From Channa striata (taxonomy: Eukaryota > Chordata > Actinopteri > Anabantiformes > Channidae), in contig CM065182.1 of NCBI GenBank assembly GCA_033026295.1, positions 12,772,001 through 12,836,000 on the forward strand: a stretch of 64,000 bases of DNA, written 5' to 3'. Both the position numbers and the translations under genes were made by a program. Below the pieces are notes generated by a model, which did no database searches, had not been told where the DNA came from, and saw only the letters and a program-made list of their open reading frames with translations. Below, piece by piece: positions 1 to 11,371 of this stretch; position 1 is the first letter of the stretch, and each line of letters opens with the position of its first letter.

Positions 1-2439
1 TCAGGATAGCAATTATAAATACAATGGAAATAGCATTGTATGTATTTTAAAGCTATTGATACTACTTTGATAATGATGTAAAATGTAAAAAGACTGAACA
101 AGAACTATAGGTATGTAAAGTATACTGTGTATAGAGGAGTTTGCTCCAGGGGTGGGATGGGCATGGGGTTCATCATGTTTATGGTTAAACTGTTTAACAC
201 AGAATATTGATGATTCTTGTCTGTGATGTAGACAATGTCAATGTTTTTTGGGTTTTTTTTGATAAAAGGAAAAGTGATATGAAAAAATTTAACTGTTTGT
301 CTTTTATTAACTGAATGCCTGAATTACAAGTCAGTATAGATGAGGTGTTACAAGATGTAGTCAAGTGAGTCTGGAGTGTTGTAAGCCACTGCTGGTCTGA
401 ATTTGGAAGGATAAGCCTGTGGACAGAAGGTACATGTATTTAATCCCAGGCTTCTCAGACAGATGGTTTTTGGTAGCATTTTTGGTGAATAACAACACAG
501 TATCTTTGTTGGTTTTCCGTTGTTTATCTTCTAAAGGTGAACGGAATAATACACAACGTGAACTTGCTGTTGCAGTATGCATTAAGTAATTCTGATCGGT
601 AGCTGAATTAATTAATTAATTAATTAAGCAATTAATTAATTAATTAAAGAAAACAATTGATGCTACAAGGATAAACACCTGTAGTGGTTTTGTCTGTGTT
701 ACACTGTTACACTGATGTTAGTGTTACAATGGAAAAATGTAAGAGAAATCATATAGTGTTTACATCAGAAATTAGGTAGGTTTGCAGAGAAACGTCTTAG
801 TCAACTTCTAATTTGTACTTTGCAGATTCTATGTAGGTGCTAAAAACGTGGACAAAAGGACTTTACTGATTAACGGCTTTGACCTTTAAGAAACAATAAC
901 TACACAAGTTCAGCTATTTTAATTATTTATTGTATAGTCTTTAAGCTAAAGTGATCACATCTTAAAATGAGGAGCAATGCGATGTGCCTTCAATCAATTT
1001 TTGATCAATTTTCGTTGATCAGTTAATGATGTTATCTAATTAGTTTCAAACATCTTGATCCACACAGCTGATTTACATCTATATAAAAGCATTGTTTGCA
1101 TTTACCAAATATAACATTCCAAATGACATAGATGACATTTTGCTCACATGGGAACAGGTGCACAACTGCACTACGTGGAGTTAAGTTGCATTCCTAAATA
1201 AATGGCATAAAAAAGCAAAGATTTATGTGGCTATACACATCGTTTGCAAGACTGTTGCACACAATGTTTGTTTCATATCTTAAGAACTGGCGATTACTAT
1301 TGCTGACTGAGCACATGCAGGCATCAGTTGAAAGGAGATTTTTGCCGGGCTGAAGGAAGAGAATAGTAATTTTAGAATATTGTAATGATAAATCAGTTAT
1401 GTGGTAATTATTCACATTCTTGAGCTATGAAGTTGAGAACACTAAAACCCCAAGGCTGTTCTGATCAAGAACATCACATTCTGAAATGCTTCTTTACTTG
1501 TGCAAATGAAGTGTTCAGCTTATATGTGAACATCACCTATGACAGGTTTAGAAAAGCAAGCAAGGCTGATTTTTTGAGTCTCAGTGTAAAGAAAGGTGCA
1601 TAGATCTGCACAGAGACCTGTAGTGAGAACTTTTGAGCCGGGTCTGACTGATCTGAAAGACACTCAACAAAGGAAGCTTGAAAAAATCCATTCTGCTGAT
1701 TTTTGTCCTGATCTACTAATGTATTAATTCATTAAATTACTTTTGATATACTGCAGAACTGAGAATAGCAATAGGATTTAATTGAATGTGTTACTTTATA
1801 GTCTGTTATGAAAAATCTGGATTACCCCAAATTATAGTTTTATTTTCATGTCTATTTGTGGGTGAACAAGCAAAGACCTCAGAAACACAATAATGTAGAT
1901 ATGCCCAAATGTTCAGTCTGTTAGTGTAATCTCCAAATCAATATTTAGAACGACTTCATCTCTTTCAATGGGATTTAGGTGCCATTTTTTATGAGCCATA
2001 ACCAACCAGCAGAGTGTGCTGTACCACAGTATTTCTACGGGAGGTTTAAAAAACACAAAATTGGGAACCGGAAGCTGTACAGTTTTTCCGCTTTATTACA
2101 TAGATGTTAAATTGAGAGAGAGAGATCACACATCGGTCATTGGCGCTACTATGTCAAATCGTTAATTACTGCACTTGTCTCCTGTTCTTCTCGACGGGCC
2201 CAGATTCTAGTTAATATGTATTTTAGCGTGCAAATAATTCAATTTAAACACAAGGTTGTGTGTTATTTAAAGGAGTTTTATTTTATACAAAATGTAAAAG
2301 GTACAATCCGTAGTAATCTTTAACAAACAAAACAATTACAAAGATTAAAGTCAAAACGAAATCATATCACACAGAGGGACGCTGATAATATTCTACAGTG
2401 TGTGGATGCCAAACAATCTTTGACGAACGAAAAAAATCC
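1..2439. other. intergenic AT-rich DNA, no gene seen
   Basis: No reading frame here looks like a conserved protein on either strand. The few open frames are short, begin at chance methionines and lack splice context. The only clear structure is the TAATTA-rich repeat at 606-648. The sequence turns GC-richer from about 2440, where the slc25a15 promoter begins. Confidence 0.6.
606..648. repeat. AATT/TAAT tandem repeat with palindromic layout
   Basis: Two runs of the tetramer ATTA face each other across a short central AAGCAA. The block is almost self-complementary and contains many TAATTA homeodomain-type core sites. It is probably a simple repeat; a regulatory role is only conceivable. Confidence 0.8.
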
Positions 2440-2735
2440 TGCCTGGGATTTCGAGCAGAGTGAGCGCTCTTACTTTTCTGCTCCTCTCCGGGGAGCGTGA
2501 TGGCGGATCCATCCATCGACTGCCGGACGTCACGGTAACAGAGCGATAACCGGCGTGTGTCCGGGTGCCGCGGTGCGTTAGCATGCAGTCAGCCGGGGAC
2601 CACGTTAGCTTCCGTCTGCAGCCCACCGGGTCAACGGTACCGGGTCACGTATGTTCGACTGCAGCCGTGACATCTCCGCCACACACACTTTGAAGCCCCG
2701 GACTCGTCTCATCTCTCCTCTGTGAGGTCTGGATG
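2440..2735 (+). promoter_or_regulatory. slc25a15: slc25a15 CpG-rich promoter and likely non-coding exon 1
   Basis: This patch is clearly richer in GC and CpG than the flanks. It contains an ATGGCGG (YY1-like) core at 2500-2506 and ends in a good splice donor, with exon ending at 2735 followed by GTAAAA. The next acceptor is the CAG before 3276, which begins a 5' UTR piece running into the slc25a15 start codon at 3321. The transcription start cannot be placed from sequence alone. An open frame on the minus strand (2393-2626) looks like a chance product of the GC content. Confidence 0.55.
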
Positions 2736-2790
2736 GTAAAAATTTTTTTTTTTTTTTTATCTGCTTTATCTTTAATACCCATAAAGTTAA

Positions 2791-2826
2791 CGGCTAAATT
2801 AGCCGCCGCTTCGAAGCGGCTAATTT
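2791..2826. repeat. nested hairpin of alternating CGGCTAA copies
   Basis: CGGCTAA occurs at 2791-2797, inverted at 2799-2805, and direct again at 2817-2823. The arms 2796-2806 and 2816-2826 are perfect 11-bp inverted repeats with a 9-base loop. The element sits just inside the predicted first intron of slc25a15, after a poly-T run, and could form a stable stem in RNA or DNA. Confidence 0.75.
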
Positions 2827-3320
2827 AATTCAATTCGTTTGATTTTAAGTGACATGTTAAGGGGAAACTCTTGCATTTGAGTGTCAGTCAGTTTATGTCT
2901 GGAATCAACAGTAAAAATATTACACGTGGACCATAGTTTGGATGTTAGGAAATGAAATACTTGGAAGTTTTGTCACCCTCTGCTGTTGGTCAGGAACATG
3001 CGTTAGCAGTGGGGGTCCTAAAAATGTCACGGAGGACGAGGGTCAGCATGGCCGCACAGGCCCTTACCCAGCAAAATGGGAGCTGCTGGTGCTACTGCAC
3101 CTCCCCAAATCACTGAGTAGATTATCTACATTTAGTCTAAAGTACAAATGGAAAACAATGTCTTTGTGTGAACAATGTTTTATGATAATCATGGCAAGAC
3201 ACTAGTTATAGTGTTCTAATGGAATGTAGCAGAATGTGTTGTGAGAGATTAACTGTCGTTTGCTTTTCTCATCAGCCACCTGAGAGAAGACAGAGGGTCT
3301 TGTGACAAGCATTTGACACC

Positions 3321-6179
3321 ATGGCCCCACACCCAGCTGTCCAGGCCATTATTGACCTCTCAGCAGGAGCTATAGGTGACTTCCCTTCCACCACTTCAAA
3401 ATTATTAAATGTTTTTACAGTATACATATACCACACGCAGATTATGAACTTTATAAAATAATAGTGCTTTTTTTTCCCTGCCTTCCCAACAACTTTCTAG
3501 CTTTATCTGTGTCTGACGTGGCAGGACATTGAGATGACAATCCTGTACTGTCTTTTTATTGATTAAATACTCTTACATTGATTGTTTGTACTAGAGTGCA
3601 GCTCCTTGCAAAGCCTCTATGATTCTTATCCCTGTTTACTGCAGATAGTTTGAGCACAAACTTTGATTTTCCTCTGGTTCTTATAATTTGGCTTTTTTAG
3701 TTTTAGTTTGTGCTTTTGAAATGTCTATGTCTGTTGTTTTTTTTCAAGGGGGAGCTGCTTGTGTCTTTAGTGGACAGCCTCTGGACACAGCAAAGGTCAA
3801 GATGCAGACATTTCCTACCTTGTACAGAGGTTTTGTCCACTGCGTTTTGTCCACTTACAAACAAGTGGGTCTTCGTGGTCTCTACCAGGGCACCACACCG
3901 GCGCTAATGGCCAACATTGCAGAGAACTCTGTGCTCTTCATGAGCTACGGCTTCTGCCAGCAGGTCGTCCGCTTCTCAGCGGGACTGCCCAGTGAAGCCG
4001 TCCTGAGGTAGGGCAATGTTAATTAAGTCCTTCCTGTTAACAAGAAACCACCTTTACACTGAAAATACAGGTCAAGTCTCTGACTGTCTTCTGTTTGTCT
4101 TTCCGTTTCTGTTAGTGACGTGCAGAAAGCCTGTGCTGGCTCAGTAGCGTCTATCTTCTCCTCGCTAGTACTCTGCCCCACTGAGCTTGTCAAGTGTCGG
4201 TTGCAAGCCATGTATGAAATGGAGGCATCAGGCAAGATTGCCAAAAGCCAGAAGTAAGTTTTTTTTGTTTTTTTTGCCTATGTGTATTGGATAATATTGA
4301 TATTAACCAAATGGTATGACTATATATTGGCCAGTGTTGGCTTTATTACTCAACAAGATCTCATTTATGCTCTGTAATAAAATAATGGTGACATAAACAA
4401 TATATAACAATATTAGAGAGACTGAACTTCCTAACACAGTAAGACCATATATTTAACAGTCTCACTCACTAAATATTATAGAACCATTGTGCAGTTTAAT
4501 TGACAGTTCTAAGCAGTTTTTCCTCTGGAGGAAGAACCTCAAATTGTTTCTCAGACAACCTGACCCACCTTGGAGTGGGCCCAAGACTGCTCAGTCTGAA
4601 GAGCCAGTCTACTGGTGCACTAGACAGTATTGTTGAGTGGAATTTCATGGATTTAGCCTTTATTAAATGTCCTGCATTTAAATCCTCTGCACTTATATAG
4701 CGCTTTTCTACCTATTAGTACCCAAAGCGCTTTACACTGCTTCTTATTCACCCATTCACACTCACAATCACACACACACTCATATATCAGTGGGAGAGCT
4801 GCTATGGAGCTGGCGTACACTCACCGGAAGCAACTAGGTTGGGCTCCAGTGTCTTGCTCAAGGACAATATGACATATGACTGGAGGAGCCAGTGATTAAA
4901 CTAACAACTGTAGGATTGATGTATGTCCACTCTATGTCCTGCATCATAGTCGCTCGTTATCGTGAAAAGATGCACGATATCCATCTCTGACCCTGACTCT
5001 GAATATTTTGTGAATTTACTGTTTTAAAGGAAGCTGAAGAACCAAAACTTGGTAATGATTTTGGTCACAGATTAGGTATTTGTGGGGCAGTTTGTGTCCT
5101 TGAACAAGACTCTGAAAACCAACCTGCTGCTGGTGAGTTCAAGCCAACCGCTTCACAGCTTCCCCATCAGTGTGTGGGAGTGTGTATGATTGTGAGTGCA
5201 AATGGGTGAGATGAGAAGCAGTGTAATATGCTTTTCGTACTGGTAAGGTTGAAAAGCGCTGTATAAGTACAGGCCATTTAACATGTATTTGCAGAGAGAA
5301 TTGGTAACGCGTCTGTGCAACTTAAGAATTTAGTCAGACTTGTTTATGGAATATTGTAATGTGTTTATTGACTGAGCCATATGTCACTTTACTTGATCTG
5401 AAGCACGGTGTGGTCTGTGGTGAAATCCATTATGAGGAACGAGGGACCGCAGGGCTTTTTCCAAGGCCTGACCACCACTATAGCCAGAGAGGTACCTGGA
5501 TACTTCTGCTTCTTCGGTGCCTACGAGCTCTGCCGCACTGCTTTTGCAGACTACATGAAATGTGACAAGGATGACATAGGTACTGACATTATATTCCATG
5601 TGAAGTCAATAGTATAATTATACAATATATTTTAAAGGAAAGTGTGTACATAAAAATAAGAGCACTACATTTATCTATTATTACCCTAAATGATAGATGG
5701 TGTGTTCACACTAATGGGTGTTTCTGTGTTTGTTGAAGGTGTGGCTCCGATTGTGTTCAGCGGCGGTTTCGGAGGTGCGTGTCTGTGGCTGGTTGTCTAT
5801 CCTATGGACTGTGTCAAGTCTCGGATCCAGGTCATGTCCATGACAGGCAAACAGGCGGGGTTTTTCAAAACCTTCATGACCATCACTCGTACTGAAGGTA
5901 AAACAAAAGAAAGGCGTTTGACATTTCCCTTACTTAGTCACCTTGGCAGGGATGTTGGGTGTTCCTGCTAGTGAAAGCATTCTTTGTGGAAAAACAATCA
6001 AGATTTCTGCCTTTCCCTTTATCGATTGTTCTGTTATTTTTACTGTCTCTCATGTAGGTGTAAGGGCACTCTACTCTGGTCTCACCCCCACCATGGTCCG
6101 CACCTTTCCTGCAAATGGTGCACTGTTCCTGGGTTATGAGGCCAGTCGGAAGCTCATGATGAAGCAGTTTGACAGCTAA
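3321..6179 (+). CDS. slc25a15: Mitochondrial ornithine transporter 1 (SLC25A15/ORNT1)
   Basis: Exchanges cytosolic ornithine for matrix citrulline and protons across the inner mitochondrial membrane, linking the two halves of the urea cycle and arginine metabolism. Coding exons: 3321-3375, 3749-4007, 4116-4253, 5404-5579, 5739-5897, 6058-6179. All junctions keep phase and give 302 residues (human 301). Three carrier repeats are visible, with the signature PxD/ExxK at residues 29-34 (PLDTAK), 126-131 (PTELVK) and 231-236 (PMDCVK). Residues matching human substrate-site E77, R179 and R275 are present as E77, R179 and R277. The start is set by homology and by a 5' UTR exon opening at 3276 after a CAG acceptor. 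A likely polyadenylation signal is AATAAA at 6701. The gene is complete with no breaks. Teleosts may carry two copies (a/b); I cannot tell which this is. Intron 3 carries an inverted pair of repeats. Confidence 0.96.
4691..4945 (+). repeat. teleost dispersed repeat, copy 1 of an inverted pair
   Basis: Begins with ACTTATATAGCGCTTTTC, then AAAGCGCTTTACAC, ATTCACCCATTCACAC, GTCTTGCTCAAGGACA and a tail near GGAGGAGCCAGTGATT. These are hallmarks of a short non-autonomous repeat that I recall as very common in teleost genomes. The order of the blocks is intact although the copy has diverged. It lies in slc25a15 intron 3 and faces a second copy of the same family downstream. Confidence 0.75.
5094..5268 (-). 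repeat. teleost dispersed repeat, copy 2 of an inverted pair
   Basis: The reverse complement of this stretch follows the same block order as 4691-4868. For example 5251-5268 pairs with 4691-4708 at 17 of 18 positions, and GTGTCCTTGAACAAGAC matches the inverted GTCTTGCTCAAGGACA block. Copies 1 and 2 could pair over about 175 bases in the slc25a15 pre-mRNA, with a spacer of about 225 bases. Confidence 0.75.
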
Positions 6180-7328
6180 AATGGTACAAATGCACAACAC
6201 TGATGTGGGGCTGGTCATTATAGCCTTAGAACCTTTAACAAGCTTTGAAGCTGATATGTGTAGGATCTGGTTTTTACCATTTCCTGATTTTGTTAAACTT
6301 TCCTAAAAACTGCAACACTCCATCAGTTTGAAACGTAAATACTTTTGATATAACGTTTACATGTTTTAAAATGTGATCTTAATTTATTTTTAGATCTCAT
6401 TGTTCCTTGATTTTACCACTCCAGTAATTCTATTGCCAACATACAGTAGATAGACTGTAGTACAGTATTGAGCAAAATTAACCAGCCACTTTATAAGTTT
6501 CTTAGTTTATGTCTACCTCAAGTTACATTCGCACAGAAATATATTTCTCTGCCAGTCATTTCAAATCAGTTTCCGCTTGCTCAGTATGCAGGTACTGTTT
6601 ATTATCTCTGTGCTTCATGTGCCTTGAAAGACACAAGCACCAAGTTTCTAAATATGAGCCAAGAAATGTGTTGTAGGTGGTCTAATAGAGAACAGTGGCT
6701 AATAAAATGTTTCATTGTTCCTCATCTCAAACTGAGGTTGCTGGACAGATTGTTTTTGTTTCCGTTTTGTGTTCCACACCTGCTAATGTTACGCCTCCTT
6801 TTTGGCCCAGTATTTGCCTTTTAAATGTCTACATCTTGCCTTCTCTGTTGTATTTTATTACCTGTATTTCAGTGAGAAAAATACTGTATCTGCTGCCTCA
6901 TCAAATGTATCATTTGCACACTCTATCACATGTGCAGATGCTTGGTAAATTGAATTTTCCGTAATGTTCCTCAGTTTTTGGTCAAGAAATTATATTTTAT
7001 TGAGAAAGTACAGTTTTAGATGACACTACAAAGTTGTGTAGATGCCAATCCTAAATGGGTATCCCATAAAGATATCAATTATATTACTATGACTTATATT
7101 AAAGGTGCCATTAGAGACAAACTTTGTCCTGTAATTTTTGTTTATTTGTTTTTCAAATCTAATTATGAATGTTATTATTAGCTCATTTCAGTTCAGATTT
7201 CAGTCTTGGTTAATTTATTGACTGAAAAGCATAAAATATACACACACACAAGAGAATGTTTTATATAGGTCCAGGCAGTTGACTATCCTCTGTCTTCCAC
7301 CGGGGGACACCAGTCAGCAGCTTGAGTC
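6180..7328. other. 3' UTR of slc25a15 and tail-to-tail spacer
   Basis: Holds the slc25a15 3' UTR (AATAAA at 6701-6706) and, from the other side, the 3' UTR of the first L6-family gene (TTTATT, an inverted AATAAA, at 7141 and 7214). The open frames at 6468-6964 show no conserved protein features. Confidence 0.6.
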
Positions 7329-9874
7329 TCACAGCGGCTGTAAGCAATAAAACACCAAAATCCAGAGTTAAGATTCCCTGAAATTATTTATCAGAAAGAT
7401 TTTAAAATTACAATGAAAATGAGCTTCAGCTCACCCCTTTGTCTTGGCACGTTCCACACAGACAGCCAACACACCCGTTGATCATCTGAATGGCACAAAG
7501 GATCAGCTGCAAACAGCTTGTGGCCAGAAGAGTACTGAACAGTCCAATGTTGAACTTCACAATGTTCTTAGGCTCTGTGCATTGTCCCCACCACGTGTTG
7601 TCAGTCAGGTAATTCGGGTCACTGCGTGCAAGAAGTCGAGTGAATGATCTGGGTTTTACAAATGTGCAAAGCTTCATCATAAAGTAGCTCCTGTGTGTCA
7701 CCTGTTCTTAAAAGGTGTTGTCCAAACCAGATAGACTTTGCAGAGGGGTCCGTTCTGCAAACCAAGCACTGCCACAATAAAACTGTACAAGGCACCAACC
7801 ACACCCACTGCAGCGAATGCAATTGATAAGAACATCTGTAGATGTTAATGATAAACAAAAGTTAGAAACATTTCAGGTGACGTTCAATTATTGTTTAATA
7901 ATTATCATAAAATTCTTAGACACTCTTACTCTCCTCCTGCTAAAGGGTATTTGAAAGAGGAACAGGCTCACAATTATCCCTCACATAAGAAAACATAAGA
8001 TAAGACTTTATTGATCCCACAGTGGGGAAATTCTCAGCAGCCATAGACAAAGAATCTACACAGAACAATGTAAACTTTAGTTTAACTTAAACCAGATAAA
8101 AAGGAAAATAAAAAAACAAAACAGTATTATTAACTGTGCAAAAAGAAAGGAATTAAAAAATTGAGGGTAAAGACTCTGCATATGCACATATTAACAGTGT
8201 TAAATGTGACAGGTGAATATTGTACATCTCCTGGTTTATTGCACAATAAGTAAAGCATGCTGTGTGAAATTGCATATAGTGTATCACTGCAGTGATGCAT
8301 TGTACAAACCAAGCCAAACCTAACATGACTATTATGTTCTCTGTGCTGGAGCGCAATTGCGCACTGCTGCCACGGTCTCCGCACACATAAAAAAAAAACT
8401 GAATTGAAAATAAAATAAACATATAACAATTCGTTCCGTGTTATTTTGCAGTGTGAGTCAGCGAGTGACTGGTGACTGGCTGTTCCAGCCAAAGATGCGA
8501 TTCATTTACGCAACTAATCAACGTCACTGACAGGATATGACCGCGTCCTTCAGTGTTTTAGTTAGCAGTATTCTAACAGAAATTGATTCATTCTTTTCAT
8601 AAACCATGTAACTTGGATGGATGCGATGGGAGATGGTGGGTTTGCTCAGACACAGGAAAAATTAGAAGGAACATTGGGTAGATCACCAGGCTAAAAACCA
8701 GGACGGACACAGAGAGACACCCACAGACAGACAACAGTTCACAATCTGATCTACAAGCAATTTAGGTAGAAACCCACGCAAGCCCGGGGACAAGAGGCCA
8801 CACAGAAAGGAAGCAGCTGCCCTGTGATTTACACTAGGGACTTTGTAGTTAAGAGGAGGCAGAGCTGGACCACTCTGGCCTCTGTGTTGCCCTGGAACTT
8901 GTTTTTTTTTAAACTGAATTAAAGGCCGTTTGCACTTCATTTACTATGCTGCTTTCCTTGTACAGAAACTATGAGTCATTTAACGTGTCACCTTTATCAG
9001 CTTAAGATCTCATGCAGCCTTTCTAACCTTGAGTCTTATGATAATATGTAGTAGTGCCAAAAATGTATGATGTTCTGTTTTCTTTTTATTATTATTACAG
9101 TGGGTTATATTGAATTTATAGTGAAAATAGTATTATGCGCACATATAACATTTCTTAGTCAATAACTTACTTTGATGTGTTATTAACTTTAATTATGTGC
9201 TTTGAGACACATGTCCCCCAAATATCGTGACTGACTCACCCCACAGCGATTCCCACAGCATCCCCGTGTTCCAGTCAAGTGGATGTATAGTGCTGGAATT
9301 AACACCTGTCACAGGATGGGAGGGTTGACAGTACTTAATATTCAGTTAAGTCAAATCAATTCAGCAATATTACTCAATCTTATACTCAAAGCTTCTAGAA
9401 TATGGTAAAAACTTTGAGGTAATGTTCAGTCAGATTTTAAGCAATTCCTCTTAAAACTGGACTTAGGAGAGCTTTGCTTTTGATGTGTTAAGGGCAGCGT
9501 AAGTGTCCAGCGAGAAAGTAAAATGCAGCACAAAAATACAAACTCATGGGATGAACATGAGTCAAAATATTGCTCACGTTGTTTTTTATGACAGTGACTT
9601 ATTTCTATGACTGCACATAACGTTTTATTACACAGGTTACAGCTGTCTGTATTCCACAGACACACCCTTTAGCTTCACTTTAGTAACAAATACTCACCAT
9701 TATACCTCCTCCAATGAGTCCTCCCATGTATTTCACCTCCTCAGTAATATGTCCATCCTGGACATATTTAACGTCGCCTCCAGGAAAGAACAATACAATG
9801 TTGCAGAGAATGGATATCACCACTAAAGGGAAGAGAGCACCAGCAATACAACGGGAACATCTTCCAGTGCACAT
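7329..9874 (-). CDS. Transmembrane 4 L6 family member (tandem copy A)
   Basis: Four-pass plasma-membrane protein of the L6/TM4SF1-4-5 family, which is related in shape but not in descent to true tetraspanins. Members act in cell growth, adhesion and migration. Exons in coding order: 9698-9874, 9240-9305, 7702-7835, 7435-7621, 7329-7337; total 190 residues, near the family's usual 195-202. The N-terminus MCTGRCSRC is the family hallmark. TM1 follows at about residues 11-30, an FFPGG turn, TM2 around 50-65, a GCCG motif in the cytosolic loop, TM3, then the large outer loop with the CTEPKN motif and TM4. The last exon is only nine bases and ends the protein in GPL, like the GPV end of TM4SF4. 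I chose the MCTG start over an in-frame upstream methionine because the family begins there. Closest to TM4SF4/TM4SF1; exact orthology is not resolved. Intron 2 (7836-9239) holds repeats. Confidence 0.9.
7983..8330. repeat. probable retroelement tail in tm4sf copy A intron
   Basis: Contains AAGACTTTATTGATCCC followed by a GTGGGGAAATTC block, which I recall as the end of a very common teleost interspersed element, then a long A-rich and GCA-rich stretch. I cannot name the family or its exact limits. The open frames on the minus strand here (8130-8492) look like translations of this repeat. Confidence 0.55.
8735..8815. repeat. degenerate teleost repeat (AAACCCACGCA block)
   Basis: Blocks TACAAGCAATTTAG, AAACCCACGCAAGCCCGGGG and CCACACAGAAAGG match a dispersed element that I recall from many fish introns (GGCAATTTAGAGTCACC, then AAACCCACGCAGGCACGGGG, then CACACAGAAAGG). 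Related fragments occur at 18915-19012 and 28258-28345. Confidence 0.6.
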
Positions 9875-11371
9875 GTTGTCAGACAGGAAATTGACGGACT
9901 TCTGGAAAAGCTGCTGTCCTGCTGTTTTAGCTCCAACACTTCCTGTTTTTTTTTTTTTGTTGTTTTTAGAAAAGCTCAATTAGAAATCCAAAGGGAGACT
10001 TTAAGAAGGAACAGAGTTGCATTGATAGCAGCAGCTACATACTATGATTGATGCCAGTGTGTGGAAATCTTAATGACAAACCCATGACATGGACAAACAG
10101 AAAATGGGATGGGCTGCTGAAGCGAATGTCCCACATTCCAGGGTGTCTTTCACAGACAAAACGTGTTTTGTCAGGCTATTAGAGGTAATATGTAGAGGCA
10201 TTTTTATGGTTACACATTCACTCAGGTCATCGTGTGTTTATGGTCACATCACTGTTACATACTATGTTTGGTTTGATATTGTATGTTGTAGGTAAAATAT
10301 TCCACTGACGTATTGACACAGCGACTGTAGGAGCACAGCAAGGACAAAGTGTCATTGACATTTGCAGGAAAACACTGATAAATCATGACAATGTTTGTAG
10401 TTAAACAGGAGCTGGCTGGGTGACATATTTTAGTTTCTCTAGCCTACAGCTGACTGCAGTTTATTTCCCAGTTGTTTCAGGCAGTTGACTAAAGCTTGGG
10501 ACAAAAAGAAATCATAGCTTCTGAAAACATGAGCCGTTTCCAAGCAACGCCTGAATGCCAAAGTAAGGTAAGGATGACTGTTCTTTTTCTTTGGAAGAAT
10601 AGTTTTCATCTGCATCTCAACACTAAGATCAGTACTTACTGCAGATTCACAACCATTTTTCATTTGTAGTTCTATGTTTTATGTGTTGTTTTATTTTTTT
10701 TAGTTTTCATCACCAGAGTCATGCCTGATTTTACATTTTCAACCAAATAAGGTTGAACCAACAGACATTTTCATTCCTCAGGCAGTCGGAAGTTTGCAGA
10801 TGATTAGGAATACTTTAGGTGAGTATTTGTCCATTAGACTGCGTAGGGAGGGAAAAAGAAATTCCCATAAGTTTTCTTTCAGTCCATAGCTGCAAAAATA
10901 ATCATTTGAGTTGCTGCTAGGAGCCCAAGGGACAATAATTTATACATAATGAAAGGAAGTTGACACTGAAAACGTATTTATTAAACGTGTGTCATTAATG
11001 AGGAGCTTTGTCTTGTACTTATTTCTTGCTAATATTTGGAAGCACCCAGTTATAAAGCATAAGACAACAAGGTAGAACCTATTTAAAAAGATAAATGATA
11101 CAACAGAAAAACAGAACAGAACTGCAAAGCAGAAGCAGCTTATTTTTCTAAAACCAATTTATTTTTAACACAATATATTTAGCATGTGTTGCTGTGCGAA
11201 GCAGGATAAAAATCATTACAACATAAAAAAGAAACGGATGACAGCAATTTCAGTGTGAACTTTTTAAGCACGTGAAACCAGGAACAATACTCTTCGTTTC
11301 GAGCAGAGCGCTGCACATCTCTCCAGATGTGACATGAGTGCAGATGATCGGAGGCCTCCTGACCAGGGAAC
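9875..11371. other. spacer between the two tandem tm4sf genes
   Basis: Contains the 5' flank of copy A and the 3' UTR of copy B. No conserved reading frame is visible; the short open frames (for example 10439-10663, minus strand) resemble no known family and lack splice context. Confidence 0.6.

Noticed and set aside
2393..2626. 77-codon minus-strand frame beside slc25a15
   Set aside because: It coincides with the CpG-rich promoter and has no conserved features; GC-rich DNA lengthens chance frames.
8130..8492. Two overlapping minus-strand frames resembling a small membrane protein
   Set aside because: They sit inside a dispersed repeat in a tm4sf intron and have no splice or homology support.
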